Part shown: positions 1 through 7,598 of the stretch, in pieces
Layout: every line of letters begins with the position of its first letter
How positions within the stretch are numbered: position 1 is the first letter of the stretch
Origin: Chloroflexota bacterium
Lineage (GTDB): Bacteria > Chloroflexota > Anaerolineae > Caldilineales > Caldilineaceae
Assembly (NCBI GenBank): GCA_003577005.1
Contig: QEUW01000347.1
Span: 1 to 7,913 of the forward strand
Direction: 5' to 3'
Length of the DNA stretch: 7,913 nt
The notes under the pieces: generated by a model
What the model saw: the letters and a program-made list of their open reading frames with translations, nothing else
Databases searched by the model: none
What the model was told of the DNA's origin: nothing
Position numbers and translations under genes: made by a program

Positions 1-241
1 CGCTCGCCAGCTCAAGGCTGTCATACCAGAACCAGTCGGCGTAAAAGCTGACGATACGGTTGAAAAAGAGGAAGATCAGTAGAGGAATGATGATCCACAA
101 ATAGCGCCGCGGGTTGATCTCGCCAGCGACGGGTGGACGTGGGGTCCGGGGGGGCTGCTGCGGTGGGCCGATCCCTCCTTCTCGCTCCAGCCCTTCTTCG
201 AGTGAACGGATCAGGTCAGCAAATGGGTCATCTCTTCGCAT
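1..241 (-). CDS. UPF0182 family membrane protein, N-terminal fragment
   Basis: This is the first 80 codons of a gene that continues past the left edge. The protein begins MRRDDPFADLIRSLEEGL, then has a proline-rich linker (about residues 25-40). An NPRRYLW motif leads into a hydrophobic helix (about 47-66), followed by FNRIVSFYADWFWYDSLELAS. A first helix followed by an F/Y-x-D-W-x-W segment is the typical start of UPF0182 (COG1615) proteins, which are large integral membrane proteins of unknown function, usually several hundred residues with multiple helices. The ATG at 239-241 is preceded by AAGGGA with a five-base spacer, which supports this start. The acidic, proline-rich N-terminus should lie on the cytoplasmic side. 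It is on the same strand as nadK and the zinc-knuckle gene but 241 bp downstream of them with its own promoter, so it is probably a separate unit. Family recognition is by motif only, because most of the protein is missing. Confidence 0.8.
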   Translation of the reverse strand, partial: MRRDDPFADLIRSLEEGLEREGGIGPPQQPPRTPRPPVAGEINPRRYLWIIIPLLIFLFFNRIVSFYADWFWYDSLELAS

Positions 242-482
242 GTAAGTCCCTTCAAATCATTGCCGGGCACACAGCTGCGCCGGCGAACTTTTCGTTATTT
301 CGCATAGGATACAGATATTGTACCAGAGAATAGCCCGGCGCCATAGTACGCTGGTTCCCTATTTATGCCCCTACTCTGTTTGAGATGGCAATCTCGATGC
401 AGACGCAGCCAGAACGGCAACGGCTCACACCCATTCTATGGCTCGCAAAATTCGGCCCGTGTGCGTTGTATCGCTGAGGCAA
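242..482. other. Intergenic region between the zinc-knuckle gene and the UPF0182 gene
   Basis: This 241-bp gap between two minus-strand genes holds the extended -10 promoter at 317-325. I see no convincing hairpin-plus-U-tract terminator for the upstream nadK unit. It also contains a 17-bp exact match to the 809-residue gene at 4456-4472 (here 396-412). Open frames across it are not supported by codon pattern or family similarity. Confidence 0.5.
317..325 (-). promoter_or_regulatory. Extended -10 promoter for the UPF0182 gene
   Basis: On the minus strand the sequence reads TGGTACAAT, a TG-n extension followed by the -10 hexamer TACAAT (plus-strand 317-322). No good -35 lies 17-18 bp upstream, as expected for promoters relying on the TG extension. 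Transcription would start near 310, giving a leader of about 70 nt before the ATG at 241. The same ten bases recur at the uvrC promoter (TGGTACAATA), which supports both calls. Confidence 0.55.
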
Positions 483-1073
483 CTAGCGGAGGATCTGGTA
501 CGCAGTCGTGATCGCCAGAAAGGCAAAAACCAGCATGGGGATGCTCAGCAGTGTAAAGACACCGACCAGGAGAAACGAAACAAAGCTCCCCAGCAATACA
601 CCGAGCGAAATGCCGGCCAGGGCAAAAAAGGGTAGATAGCGCCCCCGCCGCCGCCCAACGGCCCGGCGGATGATCTGCGCCAATAGGCCGCCGGCGCTGG
701 CGCCAATAAAAAGACCGATAAAAATGCCAAAGAAGCCCATCCGTCCCAGGATGGCCGAGGCCAGCGGCGTAGCCACCAACGTGACGAGAAAGCCGACCCC
801 CAGGGCAATGATGTTGTCCCACTCGGCGGCATTGAAATAGACATCCTGCTGCTGGCGCACACATTCGCGGCAGCGGTACCCTACCGGCGTCTGCACAGCG
901 CATTTGAGACAGATAGGCTTGCCGCATTTGTTGCAGCGCAACAAGGTCTCCACCGTAGGATGGTTGGCGCAAAAAAGCACACCCTCGGCCGCGCCCGGTT
1001 CTGTTAACTCTATTGTCTGCGTTGTCTCAGTGGTCTCTGCTCTTTCCATGGACACCGTCGGCTCACTCATCAT
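483..1073 (-). CDS. B-box-like zinc-knuckle protein with four membrane helices
   Basis: The product is 196 residues. Residues 1-30 are Thr/Glu-rich and probably disordered. A metal-binding module follows: C35-x2-H38, C47-x2-C50, C55-x2-C58 and C68-x2-C71, eight ligands in four pairs. This is enough for two zinc ions, like the B-box-type finger found at the N-terminus of some bacterial membrane proteins. Residues about 86-193 form four hydrophobic segments (near 86-108, 112-134, 147-170 and 171-193), separated by a basic loop RRAVGRRRGR (about 136-145). The finger would then sit in the cytoplasm. There is no rhomboid protease motif or other catalytic signature in the membrane part, so function is unknown; a scaffold or sensor role is only inference. 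It follows nadK by 44 bp on the same strand. Two adjacent ATGs (1073, 1070) and a third at 1049 are possible starts, and none has a strong ribosome-binding site because the gap is repeat sequence. Confidence 0.82.
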   Translation of the reverse strand: MMSEPTVSMERAETTETTQTIELTEPGAAEGVLFCANHPTVETLLRCNKCGKPICLKCAVQTPVGYRCRECVRQQQDVYFNAAEWDNIIALGVGFLVTLVATPLASAILGRMGFFGIFIGLFIGASAGGLLAQIIRRAVGRRRGRYLPFFALAGISLGVLLGSFVSFLLVGVFTLLSIPMLVFAFLAITTAYQILR

Positions 1074-1082
1074 CCAGCTACC

Positions 1083-1117
1083 AATCCAAAATCAAAAATC
1101 CCCAATCCAAAATCAAC
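1083..1117. repeat. Five-copy heptanucleotide repeat (AATCNNN) between nadK and the zinc-knuckle gene
   Basis: Five consecutive 7-bp units start with AATC: aatccaa, aatcaaa, aatcccc, aatccaa, aatcaac. The last unit ends one base before the nadK stop codon (1118-1120 on the minus strand). The tract fills most of the 44-bp spacer and replaces any normal ribosome-binding site for the next gene. Heptamer repeats of this kind resemble the short tandemly repeated sequences known from filamentous cyanobacteria; calling it the same class is inference. Confidence 0.75.
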
Positions 1118-2029
1118 TCATCCTGCCCAACGCAATTTGTCCATAAGCGACTGGTAAAAATAGCTGCGTTCGCGCAGGCGGACAAAGCGCGCCAGGTGTG
1201 GGCTGCTGCCCACGACGACTTCATGGTCATCGGCCACCGCCACCATCACCTGCCCATCGACGGTGAGCACCGGGTCATAGCCGGGCAGCGCTTGCAGCCG
1301 CACTTCTGTCCCCTCCGGGAGGACGATAGCCCGGTCCATGCTCAAGTGCGGGGCAATGGGGATCACCAATACGTTGCGCGCCTCGGGCGGCAAAATTGGC
1401 CCGTGGACGGCCAGCGCATAGCCAGTGCTGCCGGTTGGCGTGCTTATGATCAAACCATCGCAGGTGTAAGTCGTCAAGTAGCCACCATCCAATTGAGTGC
1501 TGATCCGTACCACACGCGCCAGATCGCCGCGGCTGAGCACCACATCGTTGAGCGCGTCGTATTCGCACAACAATTCGGGCGCGGCCCCGTTGCGCCCAAT
1601 ACGCTGGACGGCCGCGCGCAGCATGAGCCGTTCTTCGATCCAATAGCGGCCGGCTATAATCTGTTCGAGCGGCTCCTGCCAATCCTCGGGCGCCAGTTCG
1701 GCCAGAAAACCCAGCCGGCCCATCTTGAGCCCCAACATTGGCACCGAGTAGCGGGCGCCCATGCGCGCCGCACGCAGCATCGTCCCATCACCTCCCAGCG
1801 TGATGAGCAGACCCACGTCGGGCAGATGGCGCGCCACCTCCTCGCTGGCCCAGGCGGATGCATGCCAGATGTCGCGCACACCCAATGTATTCAAACGGGC
1901 TTCAATGGCGTGGGCCAACTCGAACGATTCCGGCTTTTTCGGATGGTGGAGAATCCCCACAGCCTGAAAGCGAGGTTGTGCGGCGCCGTTAGCGCCGGCA
2001 AGTTCCACTACGGTCGGATTAGCGGTCAT
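1118..2029 (-). CDS. nadK: NAD kinase
   Basis: NAD kinase phosphorylates NAD+ with ATP or polyphosphate to give NADP+, in the cytosol. The 303-residue product is normal length for bacterial enzymes. It carries the diagnostic GGDGT loop (residues 79-83, catalytic D81), the GxLGFL strand-loop (GRLGFL, about 104-109), the NDVV motif (161-164) that contacts the nicotinamide nucleotide, the CDGLIISTPTGSTGY segment (190-204) and the C-terminal VDGQ turn (257-260). Two positions differ from the commonest sequences: K102 sits where an Asn is frequent (GxN before GRLGFL), and STGY replaces STAY. Neither is expected to abolish activity. The first ~20 residues form a variable extension before the FQAVGILHHP strand. 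The start at 2029 has only a weak GATGAG-like ribosome-binding site. A strong promoter lies at 2111-2139, leaving a leader of about 75 nt with an 11-bp tandem repeat. It is the first gene of a unit with the zinc-knuckle membrane protein. Confidence 0.96.
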   Translation of the reverse strand: MTANPTVVELAGANGAAQPRFQAVGILHHPKKPESFELAHAIEARLNTLGVRDIWHASAWASEEVARHLPDVGLLITLGGDGTMLRAARMGARYSVPMLGLKMGRLGFLAELAPEDWQEPLEQIIAGRYWIEERLMLRAAVQRIGRNGAAPELLCEYDALNDVVLSRGDLARVVRISTQLDGGYLTTYTCDGLIISTPTGSTGYALAVHGPILPPEARNVLVIPIAPHLSMDRAIVLPEGTEVRLQALPGYDPVLTVDGQVMVAVADDHEVVVGSSPHLARFVRLRERSYFYQSLMDKLRWAG

Positions 2030-2056
2030 GGATGCTCATCTTTGCTGGTGCCCGGC

Positions 2057-2078
2057 TTTCTGTAGAATTTCTGTAGAA
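2057..2078. repeat. Perfect 11-bp tandem repeat in the nadK leader
   Basis: TTTCTGTAGAA occurs twice without a gap. Each unit contains the small palindrome TTCT-GT-AGAA, so the two palindromes lie on the same face of the helix, 11 bp apart. It lies in the predicted 5' leader of nadK, downstream of the promoter, where it could serve as a repressor site or be a simple slippage duplication. Confidence 0.7.
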
Positions 2079-2110
2079 GATAGAACCATCAATACGGGCC
2101 ATGCTTGCCG

Positions 2111-2139
2111 ATAATAGACCAGCGCGCCCAATCCGTCAA
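2111..2139 (-). promoter_or_regulatory. Sigma-70-type promoter for nadK
   Basis: Minus strand TTGACG (plus 2134-2139), exactly 17 bp, then TATTAT (plus 2111-2116). This is close to the housekeeping consensus TTGACA-17-TATAAT. Transcription should begin near 2104 and read nadK and then the zinc-knuckle gene. Confidence 0.8.
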
Positions 2140-2216
2140 ACTCGAACAGGGCAGGTAGGGCAAGATGGCGCCTTGCTCCACAGTTGAGCCACGTACTCGC
2201 ATGGCTGATGAGAATA

Positions 2217-2225
2217 TGCTATACT
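2217..2225 (+). promoter_or_regulatory. Extended -10 promoter for the metallophosphoesterase gene
   Basis: TGCTATACT is a TG-n extension plus the -10 hexamer TATACT (2220-2225). No good -35 is seen at normal spacing. The predicted start near 2232 lies downstream of the ATG at 2184, so the longest frame cannot be the real gene. The position fits the starts at 2265 or 2277, with a leader of 33-45 nt. Confidence 0.6.
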
Positions 2226-2276
2226 CGCCGTTCGGGAATCAAGCAAGACGGGCAACAAGTAACGATGGAAAACGGT

Positions 2277-3083
2277 ATGCGCGTATTAGTATTGTCGGAT
2301 ATTCATGGCAATCTGGTAGCGTTGGAGACTATATTGAACGCTACTGAGGGAAAGTATGATACAGTCTGGTGTCTAGGTGACATTGTCGGGTATGGCCCGC
2401 GGCCCAATGAATGTGTCAGCCTGATGCGCGAACTGGCAACGCTTTGCGTTATGGGCAACCACGACCTGGCCGCACTGGGGCACCCAGAGGTCGACGTAGA
2501 GAACTTCAACCCGCACGCTCGCCAGGCTGTTCTCTGGACGCGCGAAATGTTGACGCCCGAAAACCGCCAGTACCTGGCCGAACTGCCCGATGTGCCGGTG
2601 CGCCCGCTGGAATTCGAACAGTTGCTGGTGACCCATGCCAGCCCGCGCGAACCAATATGGGAATATGTGTTTACGCCCAACGTCGCCTGGGAGAATTTTG
2701 CCCTCTTCGACCAGGAAATCTGTCTGGTGGGGCACACCCATAAACCGGCCATCTTTCGCTGGCGCCTTTATCATGAAGTCGATCTGGAACATCCCGACGC
2801 CGTGGTCGATGGCGATCTTCTGGCCGAGGTTGCGCTGCTGCAACTGCCGGTCGGGGTCGAGATCAAGCTGGCGACCAGCGCCGAACTCCGGGTCATCCTC
2901 AACCCTGGTAGTGTTGGACAACCGCGCGACAACGATGCTCGAGCCGCTTACGCCATTCTGGATCTCGACCGCATGACCTGGCGCAACGAACGCATCCCCT
3001 ACGCTATCGAGCTGACCCAAAACCAGATGCGCACCGCCAACCTCCCCCGCCGCCTCATCGACCGTTTGAGTTATGGCTGGTAG
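2277..3083 (+). CDS. Calcineurin-like metallophosphoesterase
   Basis: The 268-residue product is a two-metal phosphoesterase of the calcineurin-like superfamily. All metal-ligand motifs are present in order: D8-x-H10 (SDIHGN), D35 in the GDIVGYGP loop, GNHD (60-63), H120 in VTHASP and GHTH (152-155). The family-specific NPGSVGQPRD loop (209-218) follows. This pattern matches YfcE/ApaH-like small cytoplasmic phosphoesterases (COG0622/COG0639 type), whose substrates are often phosphodiesters or dinucleoside polyphosphates; the actual substrate cannot be read from sequence. I chose the ATG at 2277 because MRVLVLSDIHGN is the usual N-terminus and GGAA lies six bases upstream. ATG 2265 (adding MENG) is a close alternative. 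The frame is open upstream to 2184 but that segment overlaps the promoter. The insertion around residues 163-205, between the GHTH and NPGS motifs, is somewhat long and acidic. The gene is divergent from nadK and convergent with the 809-residue gene. Confidence 0.92.
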   Translation: MRVLVLSDIHGNLVALETILNATEGKYDTVWCLGDIVGYGPRPNECVSLMRELATLCVMGNHDLAALGHPEVDVENFNPHARQAVLWTREMLTPENRQYLAELPDVPVRPLEFEQLLVTHASPREPIWEYVFTPNVAWENFALFDQEICLVGHTHKPAIFRWRLYHEVDLEHPDAVVDGDLLAEVALLQLPVGVEIKLATSAELRVILNPGSVGQPRDNDARAAYAILDLDRMTWRNERIPYAIELTQNQMRTANLPRRLIDRLSYGW

Positions 3084-3090
3084 CGTGTGC

Positions 3091-3125
3091 GATTCCCCGC
3101 TCCCTACCCCCTGCTCCCCTCCCTC
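3091..3125. repeat. C-rich heptad-periodic tract with G-quadruplex potential on the minus strand
   Basis: In register, the tract reads gattccc, cgctccc, taccccc, tgctccc, ctccctc: degenerate 7-bp units, four of which end in CCC. On the minus strand it gives five G-runs of three or more (at plus 3095-3098, 3102-3104, 3107-3111, 3116-3119 and 3121-3123) with loops of one to three bases, a good intramolecular G-quadruplex motif. It covers the stop codon and the last codons (EREGSRG) of the 809-residue gene and most of the 20-bp convergent gap. No hairpin-type terminator is seen here. Confidence 0.65.
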
Positions 3126-5533
3126 TCCACGTGGAGCCGGTCGTACAACTCGAACCAGTCGGACAACTCACGGGCGCGTTGGCGGGCGCGTTCGCGCTCT
3201 TCGCGTTGGCGCGCCTCTTCGATACGGCGGCGAACTTCGGCCGCCACGCGATTGGGGTTGCCTACCCAGTCGAAGGTAAACTCACCTTGCATCGCTGCCG
3301 TCTCCAACCGGACGTTGCCAACATTGAGGAGATAATGAAGCGTGCCAGGGATTTCGACGCGGATGTTATCAATACTGACCAAGCGAGCGGTGCGCCGCTG
3401 CTCGTCAAAGAAGAGGGGCAGCCGCTCCACATCGGCTACTTCGTCGCGTGTCACCTCGTAGGTGTCGTTGCGCCAGTCGGCAAAACGCCAGGCGATCACG
3501 CCCAGGTCGATCAACGCCAGCAAAGCGATCGCTATCGTGGCCGGGCCGGTCAAAGGGATAGTCACAAAGGGTAGCAGCAATAGTAACTCGCTAAAGAGCA
3601 ACAGGCCCAGCCCCGCCAGCCAGACGAGCGGCCAGAACAGCCGCAGGAACAAAACCAGCCAGTGTTTGCGCCAGACCACTCGCTCCTGTTGATAAGCGGC
3701 ATATTCCCGCCGGCCCAGCGGGAGCCCTGTCCACTCCAACCAGGACCATCTGCCCGACCCGCCGGGAGGCGCCCTCCCCTCATCGTCATAGATTCGTTCC
3801 GGCAAGAGCATGCGCAACCCCAACCGCGCTTCGAGGCTTTGCTGAATATCAATCTTGCCCGCCGCCTCACGATAGGAACGCCGCTCGTTCATCTGGTCGA
3901 TGAGGATGCGCTGGACGCGCTCGACAGCCGGCACAAAGTCAAAGGCAATGGTGCCTTGAGGACCAGCCGTATGGACGCGTAACTGGCCAAACCCCAGCAA
4001 CTGCCCGCTAAAGCTCTTGGCAATGTCCACATTGCGGATCTGCTCCAGGCCCGTCTCTTGCAGATGGATGCTCTGCAAAAAGACATGCTCCTGGCGGACG
4101 AAGCGCCGGTTGGTCACGACGATATAATCATTCCAGTAGTCGTAAAGCCCCCATAGAAACAGGGCGAAGGCCCCGGCCCCAACAAACCCCACACCCGCCG
4201 TTAGGAGAATCTGCGGGCCGGGAAGCAGGTAGAGCACAGTAAAACCAATAAAGGTAAGGGCCAACAACAACAGCGCCAGCCCAGTCTTGCGGATGAGCAC
4301 CAGCCAGTGGCGGCGACTGGGCCAGAGCACCCGCTCTCCGCTCTGCAACCAAGGGAAATCGCGGCGTGGCACGGCCACAGCGCCGCGGCCTGCTCGTGGC
4401 GCCGCATTTGTGCCTGTACGACCAACAAGCTGCTGATACGCTTCATAATCAGCATGATGCAGACGCAGCCAGTGGCTGTTGGCCGTTGCCGCCACCGTCG
4501 CCGGGATCGGCGCGGGTGCGGTCAATGCCGCTTCGGCAAAGGTATTGGGTCCATCCGCCGGTGTCGAGCGGAGGGCGCCGCCCAACCGGTAGGGCATGAG
4601 CACATGGGCATGCGAGCCGGGCATCAGCACCCATATACTGTCGCTCTGTTCGCCCTGCGCCAGCAGCAGTTGGGGGTCGGGTAGAAAATAGTGGCTGACA
4701 AAGCCCAACAGCCGTGTGACATCGGCTTGGGGAAAGATGCCGCGCAACGTATTGACAGCCTCCTGGCGTAGCCGCTTCGCCTCCTCGACCAGATCGACAA
4801 TGGGCGGGTCGGGCGCCAGTTGGAGCAGGACATTGGTGGGGATCGCAAAGGCTGCGCCGGCCGTTACGGCCCTGGCCGTGCTATCAAGACCCGGGAGACC
4901 GGTGGCAGCGCCGTTGCCCAACAAAAATTGCTCTCCTTGCTCGCCGGTGACCTGCACCTGGCCCCGGTCAATCAGAAAGGTAGTAGTGCCTGCCGTGCTT
5001 GCGTCAAAGAGCAGGTCGCCTGGAGCAAACTGGTGCCACTGCGCCGCCTCGGCCACATACCACCGCTCGATGGGGGCCAGCGTACTCATCAACGGGATGG
5101 TGCGGAGGCGTTCGAGTGTCCGCAAAGGGGCGAAGAGATCGAGCAACTGTTGGTGGCTGTAGAGCAGCTTTTCAAACGAGCGGATGCCAAATTCCAGCAC
5201 CCGCGTGGGCGTCACAGCAGCGATGGCATAGGTGCTGTGACGCCGCTCGGCCAGAAAATCGTAGAGACCCAGCAACTGTCCTGGCGCAACTGTGCGCCGT
5301 AGCCGGCGAAATGGGCGCCCGCTGACCCGTTTTGTGCCCGCCTCTGCCACCTCCCCCTCCAACACCCAGAAGAGGCGGGTGACCGGACGTCCCCGGTTGA
5401 AGAGCCGATCGCCCTGGGCGTACTCCATGACCACCAGCCCGTCCTCGACCATCTCCTCGCTGTCGCGCAACTGTGGGTAGCGGGCATAGAAGGTGTGTAG
5501 AGCGGCGGAACGGTCAGGCCAGGGCTGGGGCAT
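3104..5533 (-). CDS. Large membrane protein with three cNMP-like domains and a duplicated 2TM-PH module
   Basis: The product is 809 residues. The N-terminal half (about 15-375) shows three segments resembling the cyclic-nucleotide-binding beta-roll: about 16-135 (APGQLLGLYDFLAERRHSTYA as the phosphate-cassette equivalent), 145-245 (FAPGDLLFDAST, then FLIDRGQVQV), and 270-372 (FAEAALTAPAPIPATVAA, then WLRLHHADYEAY). None keeps the full FGE...RxA cassette, so cNMP binding is doubtful. The C-terminal half is an internal duplication. RRHWLVLIRK (407-416) with two helices (about 411-436, 441-464) precedes a PH-like domain (about 465-545, DYWNDYIVVTNRRFVRQ). RKHWLVLFLR (622-631) with two helices (about 632-657, 659-683) precedes a second (about 684-768, DWRNDTYEVTRDEV). 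These PH-like parts resemble the bacterial bPH2/DUF304 fold. Residues 766-793 are a charged helix, probably coiled coil. The start is set by GAGGAG five bases upstream. It follows uvrC by 14 bp and is surely co-transcribed. Function is unknown; a membrane-anchored sensor or scaffold is inference. Confidence 0.88.
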   Translation of the reverse strand: MPQPWPDRSAALHTFYARYPQLRDSEEMVEDGLVVMEYAQGDRLFNRGRPVTRLFWVLEGEVAEAGTKRVSGRPFRRLRRTVAPGQLLGLYDFLAERRHSTYAIAAVTPTRVLEFGIRSFEKLLYSHQQLLDLFAPLRTLERLRTIPLMSTLAPIERWYVAEAAQWHQFAPGDLLFDASTAGTTTFLIDRGQVQVTGEQGEQFLLGNGAATGLPGLDSTARAVTAGAAFAIPTNVLLQLAPDPPIVDLVEEAKRLRQEAVNTLRGIFPQADVTRLLGFVSHYFLPDPQLLLAQGEQSDSIWVLMPGSHAHVLMPYRLGGALRSTPADGPNTFAEAALTAPAPIPATVAATANSHWLRLHHADYEAYQQLVGRTGTNAAPRAGRGAVAVPRRDFPWLQSGERVLWPSRRHWLVLIRKTGLALLLLALTFIGFTVLYLLPGPQILLTAGVGFVGAGAFALFLWGLYDYWNDYIVVTNRRFVRQEHVFLQSIHLQETGLEQIRNVDIAKSFSGQLLGFGQLRVHTAGPQGTIAFDFVPAVERVQRILIDQMNERRSYREAAGKIDIQQSLEARLGLRMLLPERIYDDEGRAPPGGSGRWSWLEWTGLPLGRREYAAYQQERVVWRKHWLVLFLRLFWPLVWLAGLGLLLFSELLLLLPFVTIPLTGPATIAIALLALIDLGVIAWRFADWRNDTYEVTRDEVADVERLPLFFDEQRRTARLVSIDNIRVEIPGTLHYLLNVGNVRLETAAMQGEFTFDWVGNPNRVAAEVRRRIEEARQREERERARQRARELSDWFELYDRLHVEREGSRG

Positions 5534-5538
5534 GGATG

Positions 5539-5544
5539 CTCCTC
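5539..5544 (-). promoter_or_regulatory. Ribosome-binding site for the 809-residue protein
   Basis: GAGGAG on the minus strand lies five bases before the ATG at 5531-5533. It sits wholly inside the 14-bp gap after the uvrC stop codon (5548-5550), which fixes this start and indicates translation within the uvrC transcript. Confidence 0.8.
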
Positions 5545-5547
5545 AGG

Positions 5548-7458
<1,911 letters not shown>

Positions 7459-7526
7459 GGCTTTAACGGTGACTACAATGACCGAATTGCACGGCAACCT
7501 GAATCGGTAGGCGACGGTAGATAGGC

Positions 7527-7538
7527 GAACAATTGTGC
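7527..7538. promoter_or_regulatory. Palindrome resembling an SOS box at the uvrC transcription start
   Basis: GAACAATTGTGC is a palindrome with one mismatched pair around ACAATTGT. With the preceding base it reads CGAAC-AATT-GTGC, five of five plus three of five matches to the Gram-positive LexA box CGAAC-N4-GTTCG. It lies just downstream of the expected uvrC start (near 7541), a typical repressor position. LexA control of this operon is inference only. Confidence 0.35.
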
Positions 7539-7547
7539 ATATTTGCT

Positions 7548-7576
7548 ATTGTACCACTGGGTGCGCCAACTTTCAA
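7548..7576 (-). promoter_or_regulatory. Sigma-70-type promoter with extended -10 for the uvrC operon
   Basis: Minus strand TTGAAA (plus 7571-7576), exactly 17 bp, then TACAAT (plus 7548-7553), with a TG-n extension (TGGTACAAT). Transcription should start near 7541, giving a leader of about 83 nt before uvrC. It would also drive the 809-residue gene downstream. Confidence 0.8.
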
Positions 7577-7580
7577 CCAC

Positions 7581-7598
7581 CTGACCAGTCCTGATCAG
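7581..7598. repeat. Paired CTGRTCAG elements upstream of the uvrC -35
   Basis: CTGACCAG (7581-7588) and the perfect palindrome CTGATCAG (7591-7598) differ at one base and are offset by 10 bp, one helical turn. They begin four bases upstream of the uvrC -35 hexamer, where an activator or a repressor could bind. No known regulator is assigned. Confidence 0.5.

Noticed and set aside
436..972. Minus-strand 178-codon frame overlapping the zinc-knuckle gene
   Set aside because: It is a shifted reading frame of the same strand; the 483-1073 frame has paired cysteines and clear membrane helices, this one has neither.
2027..2037. Shared 11-bp string around the start codons of nadK and the 809-residue gene (also 5531-5541)
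   Set aside because: An 11-bp match is expected by chance in a window of this length, and only the 5531 copy belongs to a good ribosome-binding site.
1013..2065. Long plus-strand open frame of 350 codons across nadK
   Set aside because: It is the antisense shadow of nadK: the minus-strand product has all NAD kinase motifs, while this frame has His/Gln/Arg-rich low-information sequence and no family resemblance.
2184..2276. N-terminal extension of the metallophosphoesterase to the ATG at 2184
   Set aside because: The extension overlaps the extended -10 promoter, and the family protein normally begins at MRVLVLSDIHGN.
3084..3103. Bidirectional intrinsic terminator between the converging genes
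   Set aside because: No GC-rich hairpin with a T-tract is present; the tract is C-rich and heptad-periodic instead.
7459..7497. UvrC start at the TTG at 7497
   Set aside because: The 13 extra residues are not typical of UvrC and there is no properly spaced ribosome-binding site; the ATG at 7458 gives the normal N-terminus.
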